From positions 1 to 47,408 of the forward strand of contig CAYJGT010000003.1 of NCBI GenBank assembly GCA_964370035.1: a DNA stretch of 47,408 bases, read 5' to 3'. Numbering within the stretch: position 1 is the stretch's first letter; every line of letters starts with the position of its first letter. Both the position numbers and the translations under genes were made by a program. Positions 34,302 through 42,576 of the stretch are shown here, piece by piece. The DNA comes from CAYJHC01 sp964370035. GTDB taxonomy: Bacteria; Bacillota; Clostridia; Peptostreptococcales; Anaerovoracaceae. The notes beneath the pieces are model-generated. The model saw nothing but the letters and a program-made list of their open reading frames with translations. It was not told the origin of the DNA and ran no database searches.

Positions 34302-34730
34302 CTACACATTCAATACTTCTGGTTGCTGAGCTTTATGATTATGCTCTGGACCAGTGTAAACTTTTAACTTCTTATACATTTGTCTTCCTAGCTTACCTTT
34401 TGGCATCATACCTTTTACTGCATGTCTCACGATCTCATCAGGTTTCTTAGCTTGAAGCTTTTCAAATGTGATTTCCTTTAAACCGCCTGGATATCCAGAG
34501 TGGCTCTTATAAATCTTTTCTTTTCTTTTCTTACCTGTTACCTCTACCTTTTCAGCGTTGATAACAATTACATAATCTCCACAGTCTACGTGAGGAGTAT
34601 ATGTTGGCTTGTGTTTACCTCTTAAAACAGTCGCAATTTCTGTAGCCATTCTACCAAGAGTTTTTCCCTCAGCGTCAACTACATACCATTTGCGCTCTAC
34701 CTCATGAGGTTTTGCTACGAATGACTTCAT
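34302..34730 (-). CDS. rplM: 50S ribosomal protein L13
   Basis: L13 is an early-assembling 23S rRNA-binding protein. The 142-residue product has WYVVDAEGKTLGRMATEIA, LRGKHKPTYTPHVDCGDYVIVINAEKV, RKEKIYKSHSGYPGG and VKGMMPKGKLGRQMYKKLKVY, all family hallmarks, at the normal length. It is preceded by a leader of about 150 bases with clear secondary structure, a common arrangement for feedback control of this operon in Firmicutes. AAGGAG lies 7 bases before the ATG. Confidence 0.98.
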   Translation of the reverse strand: MKSFVAKPHEVERKWYVVDAEGKTLGRMATEIATVLRGKHKPTYTPHVDCGDYVIVINAEKVEVTGKKRKEKIYKSHSGYPGGLKEITFEKLQAKKPDEIVRHAVKGMMPKGKLGRQMYKKLKVYTGPEHNHKAQQPEVLNV

Positions 34731-34880
34731 TTCTTTCTCCTTTTCTACCTACTAAGTTTATTTACAACTTTTTCGGTCCTACCTACTGGAATTACTATTC
34801 TGGTCGGTAGCTTCTAAAATTACTTTTAGCTCAGTCCCAAGGGTTTCCCCCGTTTCTGAGTGGTCGCACAAAACGACACC
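34731..34880 (-). promoter_or_regulatory. structured 5' leader of rplM, candidate L13 autoregulatory element
   Basis: Read as RNA, the leader has in order: a GUCG...CGAC hairpin at the very 5' end (34876-34863), a CUCAG (34860-34856) / CUGAG (34834-34830) stem enclosing GGGGGAAACCC, a perfect CUAAAA-GUAA-UUUUAG hairpin with GNRA loop (34829-34814), a CUACC segment (34810-34806), and two copies of AGUAGGUAG (34787-34779 and 34753-34745). The CUACC can pair with either copy. The second copy ends just before the AAGGAG ribosome site. Leaders of rplM in Firmicutes are known L13-responsive elements; that this is the same class is inference. Confidence 0.6.
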
Positions 34881-34885
34881 TAAAT

Positions 34886-34914
34886 ATTATATACTATTAT
34901 TTGCCCATTGTAAA
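34886..34914 (-). promoter_or_regulatory. rplM-rpsI promoter
   Basis: On the minus strand TTTACA (34914-34909), a 17-base spacer, and perfect TATAAT (34891-34886). The predicted start falls near 34879-34881, exactly at the 5' hairpin of the leader. Confidence 0.85.
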
Positions 34915-34981
34915 TATAAATATTCAATTTCTTTAAATTACAGCGACTTTGCTCCTTTGCGAAAATTGCCTTTTAATCTAC

Positions 34982-36424
34982 TTACATCAAACTACTAAAC
35001 CTATCCCAGTAATTCATTAACAGCCATACAGAGGTTGTCATTAGTAAAATTACAATAACTGTCAGTTTTATTCCATGCTTAAACATATAGCTAGGATTAA
35101 GCCCATATCCTACAGGTATGGCTCTAATAGAAGTAGGCATACAATAAGAAAGGTTAACTCCAACTGTTGCCGCTAGCATGTACGGAACAGGGTCTAAATT
35201 CATTACTATAGTAAGGTTTATAATAATTGGCATTGCAACGGCTGCTGTTGCAGTGTTACTCGTAAGGTCCGAAAGAATTATTGTTAGCAGAATAATAAAT
35301 CCAATTAATAGGAATTCATTTTGAATCTGTGTTGCTGATAGCACATTTCCAAGAGCCTCAGCTGCACCACTTTTATTAATAAGAGTTCCTACGGCTAGTC
35401 CCCCAGCGAAAACATATATAAGCTCCCAAACTATCTTTTTCTGCACTGAACCCCATATCATTATTCTTTCTCCTTCTTTTGTTCTTATTAAGAAAGAAAT
35501 CATTCCAAAAATAATAAATATGTACGCAGGCTTTAATCCTGGTATCAGTTCCTCATATAAAGGTCTTGCGAAAGAAAGCGCCGCCGCAATAATAAACAAG
35601 AAGAGACAAATTAACTCTGGCGCACTTGCCTTACCTAGTTTGGCGTTTTCTTCCATAAAATACGCCTTTGATCCTTGTAGGTTTGCATTTTTCGGCCTTA
35701 TCCATAATAAAAAGGCTAGGTTGGAAACAATTAGCACAATCATTATTGGGAAGAATTTAATAACCCAGTCCACATACATAAATTCCTGATTGGCAATTTG
35801 CTCCATATAATCTACCACAACAAGGTTCATTGCTCCTCCTAAAGGAGTTGCTAATCCTCCAAGCCCTGCTCCCCATGCAATAGTAAGTAGAATTATGGCC
35901 GCTGTTTTGCTCTCCTTTATTTCTCCAATACCTACATATCTCAACATCGAAACCGCTATCGGCGTAATCGTGGCACATACAATGGCATTAGGAAGAACTG
36001 AGGACATTGCAACAGCTAGCATAAACCAAAATATAATCTGCGACCTTAAAGAAGTCCCTATCATTGCCAAGAAAGTATATGCAATTCTCCTATCCAAGCC
36101 AACCATTTCCCAAGAAACAGTTAAGATAGATGCTCCTAACAAAAGTAGTATTGTTTCTGATGCATAGTTTGCAATTACTTCAGACATCGGGCACATTACA
36201 ATTACTGCATTTACAGCAATAGGCAAAAACCCTGTTATTGCATAATCTATACAAGATGATACCCACCAATAAGCCATCCAGGCTACGGTTCCAATAGCCG
36301 CACGCATTTCCAGAGTTTCAAATGTATTCTCTGGCAGCAAAAATATAGCAGCTGCGAATAGAGTTGGTCCAATTAACAAATTGACTGTATTTTTACTCAG
36401 TGGCAGCCCTTTTTTTCCCTTCAT
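34982..36424 (-). CDS. SLC13/DASS-family anion (dicarboxylate) transporter
   Basis: DASS transporters move di- and tricarboxylates or sulfate, often with sodium. The 480-residue protein has about eleven hydrophobic segments. The second SNT-type motif is intact (SDLTSNTATAAVAMP near residue 395); the corresponding first motif reads MSSVLPNAIVCATITP and lacks the Ser-Asn-Thr. Late PTSIRAIPVGYG is also typical. The start chosen is the ATG 10 bases after the carrier-protein stop, behind AAGGATAAGGTG; an ATG further upstream lies inside the carrier gene. As last gene of a dlt-like operon it may bring in the acid that the adjacent ligase activates. The substrate is not known. Confidence 0.87.
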   Translation of the reverse strand: MKGKKGLPLSKNTVNLLIGPTLFAAAIFLLPENTFETLEMRAAIGTVAWMAYWWVSSCIDYAITGFLPIAVNAVIVMCPMSEVIANYASETILLLLGASILTVSWEMVGLDRRIAYTFLAMIGTSLRSQIIFWFMLAVAMSSVLPNAIVCATITPIAVSMLRYVGIGEIKESKTAAIILLTIAWGAGLGGLATPLGGAMNLVVVDYMEQIANQEFMYVDWVIKFFPIMIVLIVSNLAFLLWIRPKNANLQGSKAYFMEENAKLGKASAPELICLFLFIIAAALSFARPLYEELIPGLKPAYIFIIFGMISFLIRTKEGERIMIWGSVQKKIVWELIYVFAGGLAVGTLINKSGAAEALGNVLSATQIQNEFLLIGFIILLTIILSDLTSNTATAAVAMPIIINLTIVMNLDPVPYMLAATVGVNLSYCMPTSIRAIPVGYGLNPSYMFKHGIKLTVIVILLMTTSVWLLMNYWDRFSSLM

Positions 36425-36434
36425 GATTCGCACC

Positions 36435-36665
36435 TTATCCTTCTTGTAATTCTGCCACCAATTCAATTATTGCATCTACAGAATTTAAATTTTCTGGAAC
36501 TAAGTCCATTACGTCTATCTCTACATCAAACGCAAAGCTTAACTCGCTAACCAAAGCAATTATTGATAAAGAGTCTAAGATTCGTGAATCAATTAAGGCT
36601 GTTTCTTTTTCATAGTCTACCCCTGGTTTAACTTTTTCTAAAATCCCTATTATTTCTTTTCTCAT
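36435..36665 (-). CDS. acyl/peptidyl carrier protein (DltC-like)
   Basis: The 76-residue acidic protein has the phosphopantetheine site in DSRILDSLSIIALV, with Ser in the DSL motif at about residue 33, and the helical pattern of carrier proteins (LSFAFDVEIDVMDLVPENLNS). It would hold the acyl group activated by the adenylate-forming enzyme as a thioester. It lies between the ligase gene and the transporter. The ATG chosen gives the standard carrier length; a TTG nine codons upstream has a better AAGGAG site, so a slightly longer product is possible. FabD/FabF genes are absent, so this is not the fatty-acid ACP. Confidence 0.85.
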   Translation of the reverse strand: MRKEIIGILEKVKPGVDYEKETALIDSRILDSLSIIALVSELSFAFDVEIDVMDLVPENLNSVDAIIELVAELQEG

Positions 36666-36848
36666 AACTTCTCTTTTTAAAGAGTCTTTCAACTCTTTAA
36701 CTCTCCTTTCATTTAACTGTTAATATAAATAAATTTTATTAATTTCTTCCTATTTTTATTTTTCCACCCTGAATTTATTGTAGCACGAGTACATTTTTGC
36801 ACTGTGAATTTATCCACTTTTGCACCTGCCATAACCTTCAAGTCAACA

Positions 36849-38324
36849 CTACTTACTTTCGATAACTTTAACCTCTTTTAGCCTATCTACTTTCCCGTTA
36901 TATGTTCTTGGAACAATTTCTATGAACGCCACTTCTCTTGGCCTTTTAAAGTCTTCTAGGTGATTGAATAAATATGCCTCTAACTTATTTATATCTAAAT
37001 CTTCAGAGGCCACAACATATAACACTGGTACAGCACCAATAATGCTATCTTCTTTTTTCTTACATATGCAATCCAGTACACCTTCAACTTTCTTCGCGAC
37101 CTCTTCAACTTCTAAAGGAGAAATCTTATTTCCCCCAGAAATTATCACGTCATCAGCCCTTCCAATCATGTATATTCTTCCTTCTTCATCTCTATAGCCT
37201 AAGTCTTTAGACTTAAGATAACCATCTTGAAGAGTTTCGTTTGTTAAAGCTTCATCTTTGTAATAGTTTTTCATGGCCATTCCACCGGTATAATATAAGT
37301 ATCCTGGATTTTCTAGTGTAGCTTCAAATTCCTCCCCATTTTCATCTACTATTTTAAATATAGAATTCTTTGTTGGATGACCAATGCATTGAGGCCTATT
37401 ATCCTCCGAATTAAAATTCAGACTACATGAACAACCTGCTTCTGTAGATCCGTAAATATTATACATCCTAATATTAGGCAGTATTTCTAATAAATGTTCT
37501 TTATCCGCCTCAGGTAATGGAGCTGAGCCAAACTGCAAGTAATCCAGTTGATCAGCATAGTCTGCTATTTTGTCTTTAGTTAATTTGAATATTATACTAA
37601 TAGCAGCAGGAGCCATTGCCATTGCCGTAACTTTGTATTTTTCTATCATTTGAAATATTATCTTAGCAAAGAATACTCCATCAATAAGTATTACAGTGCT
37701 TCCATTAATCATATTAGCAAAATACCTTCTAAGGCTAAAAGAATGATTCATCGGCATTGGAATTATCTCAACATTATCTTTCTTCATCTCGACGCCATAC
37801 ATTACATTTTCCGCAACGGCAAACTCTGCAGAGTATTGCAGTACAATCCCCTTAGATTTTCCAGTTGTTCCCGTGGTAAATAAAACCATGGCCTCATCAT
37901 CTTCTACTGGCATTTTTATCTGGTCTTCGTATTCAGAAGCCATTGAACTATTGAATATTTCTGAAAGGCTTAGGGTCTCATATCCTTCTACTTCTATATC
38001 TCCATAAAACCTAATGGCCCCAGTTTCTCTCAACAATTCTAAAGCTCTGCCTTCATTGGCACTTTTTTCAATAGGAATTGCAATCCCACCTGCCAGCTGG
38101 ATCCCATGTAAAAGGGACATATATTCTACTGACTGAGCATTTTTCACTATTACAAGTTCATCTTTTTTTAGTCCGTCTTTTTTTAAGTTCGTAGCTATAC
38201 TTAGTATCTTGCCCCAATACTCCTTATAGGTCAATTCAATCTTAGGGTCAATTAAAGCTAGCTTATTTGGTGTTACCTCTGAAGAAGTCTTTATCGAGCT
38301 GAGTATCGTATTATTATTTTTCAT
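36849..38324 (-). CDS. adenylate-forming ligase of a dlt-like operon
   Basis: The 491-residue enzyme belongs to the AMP-binding superfamily. Motifs in order: the P-loop LFTTGTTGKSKGIVLQ (A3), PMNHSFSLRRYFANM (A4 region), YGSTEAGCSCSL (A5), YLKSKDLGYRDEEGRIYMIGRADDVI (A7-A8), and the catalytic Lys in TYNGKVDRLKE (A10). In DltA the corresponding A4 segment has FDL, with an Asp that holds the amino group of D-alanine. Here it reads FSLRR, so a D-alanine substrate is unlikely and an acidic or hydroxy acid is possible. It presumably charges the carrier protein encoded downstream. The start used is the ATG seven bases after GGAAGG; an ATG five codons earlier is also possible. Confidence 0.87.
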   Translation of the reverse strand: MKNNNTILSSIKTSSEVTPNKLALIDPKIELTYKEYWGKILSIATNLKKDGLKKDELVIVKNAQSVEYMSLLHGIQLAGGIAIPIEKSANEGRALELLRETGAIRFYGDIEVEGYETLSLSEIFNSSMASEYEDQIKMPVEDDEAMVLFTTGTTGKSKGIVLQYSAEFAVAENVMYGVEMKKDNVEIIPMPMNHSFSLRRYFANMINGSTVILIDGVFFAKIIFQMIEKYKVTAMAMAPAAISIIFKLTKDKIADYADQLDYLQFGSAPLPEADKEHLLEILPNIRMYNIYGSTEAGCSCSLNFNSEDNRPQCIGHPTKNSIFKIVDENGEEFEATLENPGYLYYTGGMAMKNYYKDEALTNETLQDGYLKSKDLGYRDEEGRIYMIGRADDVIISGGNKISPLEVEEVAKKVEGVLDCICKKKEDSIIGAVPVLYVVASEDLDINKLEAYLFNHLEDFKRPREVAFIEIVPRTYNGKVDRLKEVKVIESK

Positions 38325-38423
38325 TTTATCGCCTTCCATATTACCTCTTTCCTTATGACTAGCACTTTCTTTATTTCTAAATTATTCTAGCAGTACATCT
38401 AACTCGTTATGTATTATGAGTGA

Positions 38424-38429
38424 ATTATA
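38424..38429 (-). promoter_or_regulatory. possible -10 box upstream of the ligase gene
   Basis: A perfect TATAAT on the minus strand in the 153-base gap between the MBOAT and ligase genes. No good -35 box at the right distance. It could allow separate expression of the ligase, carrier and transporter genes. Confidence 0.3.
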
Positions 38430-38477
38430 CTACACATTAAATTGTTTGTATATCTAATTTTTTCTTACTTGAATCCC

Positions 38478-40166
38478 TTAAAATTCTTCATATATAAACT
38501 CTCCTGGCGCACCGTCACCATATACACCTAGTAATATAGTTCCGAAGATTAAGAAAATCCAAATTGCCCACCTAATCACTATATTCAACTTATCAACTTG
38601 AACTCGTACACTTCCCTTTGTTTCTTGGATAGTGCTTACTATGAAAAGGGTTATTATTGCAAAAATTATTATCCCATATTCTACTGGAGCTAGCTGAATG
38701 TTCTCTGTATTTATCAAGTTTTTACCTGAATTTTGCAAGGTAAAGATATTTCCAAATATTTGAAACGCCTCTGGTAATGAATCCGACACAAAAAATACTC
38801 TACCAATGGTGCATAGAATGAAAACCTTCAGCATTTGTATAACTTTGTATCCCTTAGACTCTATTCTAATTCCAATTCCAATCAATCCTTTTGCTACATG
38901 CTCTGCAAATATGGTGCTTAAAACTATTAATATTCCGTGATAAATCCCCCAAAAAACAAAATTCCAAGCAGCTCCATGCCACAACCCTGTCAATGCCCAA
39001 ACCCCCATTATCGGCGGAATTGCTGCAAGAACCTTAGACGTGTTTGCTCCGAATTTTTCTCTAGACCATCTGCTAAATTTCATTAAAGTCTTCGAGATTG
39101 CTATTGGATAAAACACATAGTCTTTAAACCATGTTCCAAGCGTAATATGCCATCTCCTCCAAAACTCAGGCATGCTCTTTGAGAAATATGGTCGCATAAA
39201 GTTTTCCGCTAATTTAATCCCAAATAGTTGAGCTGACCCTATTGCAATTTCCATACTACTATAAAAATCTGCATATATTTGTATCGAAAATGCTAAAGCT
39301 GCTAAAATAAGCATTAACCAACTTTGAGTTTCATAGTTATCATATACTCCATTAACAAAAAAGCTTAGCCTATTTGCCAAAACTAGTTTTATAAAAAAAC
39401 CCCATAGAATTCTTTGCGCCCCATGACAAAAATTTTCATAACTAAAACTTTGTTCTTTGGAAAATTGAGTTGCCGAAAGCTCATCATACCTAGAAATAGG
39501 CCCTTGAGAAACATGAGGGAAAAAAGTTGAGAATTGAAGAAATCTAGAAAATTTCTTTTCTGCTATATACTTGCCTCTATATACATCCATCAAATAGGCA
39601 ATTAGCATAAATGAATAAAATGATAATCCCAGAGGCATTAACAACGACACTAAAGGAAGGTTGATATTAAGTAAATTATTTATATTCTCCATAAAGAAAT
39701 AAGTATATTTAATAACTATCATTACTCCTAGAGTCCCAATTATTGCTAGGGCTAAGATACTTCTATTAGAATTTTGCGCCTCTACCCTTAAAGCCTTTTT
39801 CGCTTTTACCCCTGATGTCTGACTGATTTTTTCATTGGTCACTTCTAATCTATCCGAAATTTTCCTTGCTACTATAAAGGTAATTAAAGACGACCCTAAA
39901 ATAAACACCAAATATTGAACTCCTGACATTAGATAGAATATTAGGCTACCTACCAATATAACTTTCCCTTGAGCCTTTTTTGGCAGTATATAATATATCA
40001 AAACCAGCACCACTAGGAATCCTAGGTATGCAAATGTAAGCGGATCTGTTACCACTTGAGTAACATCAGTATAACTAAAGAGCTCCTCAGAAGTTTCCCC
40101 TAGTAAGGTAAAGCTAAGTCCTATAATTGTCAATATTAATACAATTCCTAATAATATTTTCTTCAT
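38478..40166 (-). CDS. MBOAT-family O-acyltransferase (DltB/AlgI-like)
   Basis: Membrane-bound O-acyltransferases move an acyl group across the membrane onto a polymer or lipid. The 562-residue protein has at least ten hydrophobic segments. Diagnostic segments are FFPHVSQGPISRYDEL, MEIAIGSAQLFGIKL, MPEFWRRWHITLGTWFKDYVFYP and the active-site histidine region ALTGLWHGAAWNFVFWGIYHG. The AlgI/DltB-like FWRRWHITL pattern is complete. The start chosen, MKKILLGIV, lies behind AGGGAAG and opens with a hydrophobic segment; two upstream ATGs overlap the SGNH gene and have poor ribosome sites. It works with the SGNH protein encoded just before it. Confidence 0.9.
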   Translation of the reverse strand: MKKILLGIVLILTIIGLSFTLLGETSEELFSYTDVTQVVTDPLTFAYLGFLVVLVLIYYILPKKAQGKVILVGSLIFYLMSGVQYLVFILGSSLITFIVARKISDRLEVTNEKISQTSGVKAKKALRVEAQNSNRSILALAIIGTLGVMIVIKYTYFFMENINNLLNINLPLVSLLMPLGLSFYSFMLIAYLMDVYRGKYIAEKKFSRFLQFSTFFPHVSQGPISRYDELSATQFSKEQSFSYENFCHGAQRILWGFFIKLVLANRLSFFVNGVYDNYETQSWLMLILAALAFSIQIYADFYSSMEIAIGSAQLFGIKLAENFMRPYFSKSMPEFWRRWHITLGTWFKDYVFYPIAISKTLMKFSRWSREKFGANTSKVLAAIPPIMGVWALTGLWHGAAWNFVFWGIYHGILIVLSTIFAEHVAKGLIGIGIRIESKGYKVIQMLKVFILCTIGRVFFVSDSLPEAFQIFGNIFTLQNSGKNLINTENIQLAPVEYGIIIFAIITLFIVSTIQETKGSVRVQVDKLNIVIRWAIWIFLIFGTILLGVYGDGAPGEFIYEEF

Positions 40167-40206
40167 TATTTCTTCCCTAAATATTTTCAGCCTATACCTT
40201 TTCTTT

Positions 40207-41304
40207 CTACTCATTATTCTTTCTAAATTCATCTAAGTAAACTTTTTGAAATTTGTCATGGTAATCAAACATAAATTGATACTCTTCCTCTTCAGAATGA
40301 TCTGTCAAGGTATATTCTTCTTGGAGGTAGTCTGCAACATACTTAGAAACAATATCCATTCCAGCAATATTATTATGTTTATAGTTATAAAAATGTTTAT
40401 CATAGTCTAAACCATACTGGCTTTTAAGAACATTTTTATTTTCATCTAAGTTCAAGTTAAGAAATTCAACTTCATTTTCATCGCAGAGAGCTTGTAAGCT
40501 ATTATGGGTTTGACTGTCAGTTACCGAATCCAAATGTTTTATTGCAAGGAAATCAATATCGTTTTCTTCTAAAAGCTTTGCTGTTTTAACAAAGTACTCC
40601 TCCGCAACAGGATCTAGTAATACCATTTCTTCATTTTCTTCATCTATATTGGATTCCTTTATTGGCTTTACTTCCATTATTTTGGAAGAAAGGTTAGATC
40701 CCATTCCCCAATATACAAAAGCATCATTTCCTATCCCTAATGCACCTAAATTGACAAGCCCGTTTATCCAAGCTTCATGATAGCTGAAAATCGGGAATAG
40801 ATAACTAAAGAAAAAATCTCCTTCATAATGTTCTTCCATTTCACGCGCATAATCTATCTTATTGTCTAGGTTTTGCATTACGTAAATCCCTGTACGAAAC
40901 CTGTCTTCATTTTCCATAGGGTCATTAAAGTAGTATTCATCTTTTATGCTAGAAATATCAAGCACCACTAACTCAGGCTTAAAGCCATCATCAATAAGAT
41001 CTTTTATTTTATGATAGTAGGTAAAAATCGGCATTCCTGCAGTTGAGTAAACATAAGAAGAGTATCCTGTTTCATTAAAAATAGTTGTAGGAGATATAGC
41101 TCTTCCTGTTTGGCTGGCTCCAAAAAATATTACATCTGCATAATCTTTTTCTAGCTCATTATAGAAAAAATCATCTTTAAGATCATAGTCCCCTTGAGGG
41201 TCTACATTAAAAACATCTGACAGAGTCGTGAAAATAACCATTACTATTACTATGAAAGCCACCACTTTTATTAATTTCATTCTACTTTTTTTCGACTTTT
41301 CCAT
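40207..41304 (-). CDS. SGNH-fold, DltD/AlgJ-like membrane-anchored protein
   Basis: The 365-residue protein has one N-terminal membrane anchor (about residues 9-30) and an extracytoplasmic SGNH hydrolase-like domain. Block I is VIFFGASQTGRAI with the nucleophilic Ser, followed by YSSYVYSTAGMPI. The C-terminal catalytic Asp and His lie in YDKHFYNYKHNNIAG. Proteins of this type pair with MBOAT acyltransferases and complete the acyl transfer outside the membrane. It is the first gene of the dlt-like operon, directly behind a good promoter. An AGAGGGG site precedes the ATG; a TTG nine codons earlier is less likely. Confidence 0.88.
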   Translation of the reverse strand: MEKSKKSRMKLIKVVAFIVIVMVIFTTLSDVFNVDPQGDYDLKDDFFYNELEKDYADVIFFGASQTGRAISPTTIFNETGYSSYVYSTAGMPIFTYYHKIKDLIDDGFKPELVVLDISSIKDEYYFNDPMENEDRFRTGIYVMQNLDNKIDYAREMEEHYEGDFFFSYLFPIFSYHEAWINGLVNLGALGIGNDAFVYWGMGSNLSSKIMEVKPIKESNIDEENEEMVLLDPVAEEYFVKTAKLLEENDIDFLAIKHLDSVTDSQTHNSLQALCDENEVEFLNLNLDENKNVLKSQYGLDYDKHFYNYKHNNIAGMDIVSKYVADYLQEEYTLTDHSEEEEYQFMFDYHDKFQKVYLDEFRKNNE

Positions 41305-41337
41305 TCCCAGCCCCTCTTGCGAATCATTCAATATGTT

Positions 41338-41366
41338 ATATTACTACTCTTTAGAGATTAGTGCAA
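41338..41366 (-). promoter_or_regulatory. promoter of the dlt-like operon
   Basis: On the minus strand TTGCAC (41366-41361), a 17-base spacer and TAATAT (41343-41338), about 35 bases before the SGNH-protein start. Confidence 0.7.
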
Positions 41367-41372
41367 GCACTA
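41359..41372. promoter_or_regulatory. inverted repeat over the -35 box of the dlt-like operon
   Basis: TAGTGC and GCACTA, exact complements with a 2-base centre, overlap the -35 hexamer. A candidate repressor-binding site; the regulator is unknown. Confidence 0.4.
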
Positions 41373-41484
41373 TTTTCAAGTATTCCATGTTATAATGATA
41401 GACTTTTGATATTTTCATTATTTATTACGTTTTTTCTTAAAAATCACAAGAATAATCTACCAAGGGCATCAAGTAATACTCTTT

Positions 41485-42576
41485 CTAATTTATAATTTGT
41501 AAATCTCCAACTAATCTTTTCTCTAACAACACATACTTTTCTTTCTTCTCAATAATTTCATTAAAGTATGTTTCTGTCACTTTGTTTTTTTGAATTAATG
41601 CGCCTATTGATTTAGCACCTCTTTTTTCAAGTTCATCACTTGTCTTTTGAACCAAAGCAGCTCCTAAACCTAGGTGTCCTTCCTTAGCCCCTAAGTAGAG
41701 AAGGACATACTCTTTTGCCTTTTTTCTAATCTTCATTAATTTCAAAATTTTCAATAAATTTAACTTGCCATTAATCACCCCTCCGTAATTTGGAATGGTT
41801 ATAGAGAAAGCGACTAAATCACCTTTAAAGTAAGCTAGCTTTATCATAGAAAAATCCAATACCGGCTTTAGCTTTGAAAACATCTTAATAAAATCACTTT
41901 TCTTTATATCTGAGAATATTGGGAACTCTTTATACAGTTCCAGTATCAAATCCCCAATCTCATCTAATACTTTGGAAAACTCTTCTTTCTTTGGGCTTCT
42001 TATCTCATATCCTTTTCTTTCGCTTTCCCTAAGTCTCCTTTTTAAGATTGGATTATGATGCCCCTTCGGGATAGCCATATATTTATTTGAAATATATTCT
42101 TCAAAAACCTTATATCCTGCATCCTGAAACATAAAGTAGTAATATTCTTTATTATAGGGTTCTCCCGTATATGGCTTGCCAAAATTATCGATCTTTAATC
42201 TATACTTAATCCAAAAAGAGCCATCTACTGGCCCTATAATTTTATTTCTCCCTATCTCCTTACAATAATTATCCACAGTTAAAAAGAGTAACCTTGCAGC
42301 CTCCCTTATTTCTAAACTCTCAAAAAGACCAAGAAAAAGCTCCTCCTTTTTTGGATAAATTGTAACTACACATCTGCTTAAAGGCTTATCTTCTTCATCT
42401 ACCACTAAAAAAGCTTGTATTTCAAAGCCCTTCGAAAGACAATGGTTTCCTCTTAGCAACTCAATCTCTTCCTTTTTATTGTTAGTTAATTCTTCTTTTT
42501 TATATATCTCTGCTGGCAAATCAAGAAATTTTTCACTCCAATACTTTTCTTCGCCTCTAAATCTAATCACCTTCAT
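41485..42576 (-). CDS. large GNAT-like acyltransferase in the phospholipid cluster
   Basis: The 363-residue protein looks like two GNAT-type lobes. The N-terminal lobe has IGPVDGSFWIKYRLKIDNFG and EPYNKEYYYFMFQDAGYKV, a pattern shared by a family of long GNAT-like proteins whose targets are mostly unknown. The C-terminal lobe has DLVAFSITIPNYGG, then LGLGAALVQKTSDELEKRGAKSI, an acetyl-CoA-binding-like segment. The donor and acceptor cannot be named. Its ATG lies inside the end of the phosphotransferase gene (14-base overlap) without a ribosome site of its own, so translation is coupled. Confidence 0.75.
   Translation of the reverse strand: MKVIRFRGEEKYWSEKFLDLPAEIYKKEELTNNKKEEIELLRGNHCLSKGFEIQAFLVVDEEDKPLSRCVVTIYPKKEELFLGLFESLEIREAARLLFLTVDNYCKEIGRNKIIGPVDGSFWIKYRLKIDNFGKPYTGEPYNKEYYYFMFQDAGYKVFEEYISNKYMAIPKGHHNPILKRRLRESERKGYEIRSPKKEEFSKVLDEIGDLILELYKEFPIFSDIKKSDFIKMFSKLKPVLDFSMIKLAYFKGDLVAFSITIPNYGGVINGKLNLLKILKLMKIRKKAKEYVLLYLGAKEGHLGLGAALVQKTSDELEKRGAKSIGALIQKNKVTETYFNEIIEKKEKYVLLEKRLVGDLQIIN

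Noticed and set aside
34829..34860. Possible c-di-AMP (ydaO-type) riboswitch, because of the GGGGGAAACCC stretch before rplM
   Set aside because: The leader is too short, the two-fold symmetric arms of ydaO are missing, and the gene downstream is ribosomal. A ribosomal protein leader fits better.
34982..41304. Canonical D-alanylation (dltABCD) operon
   Set aside because: Gene order, the ligase A4 motif and the added transporter differ from dlt; using those gene symbols would imply D-alanine specificity that the sequence does not support.
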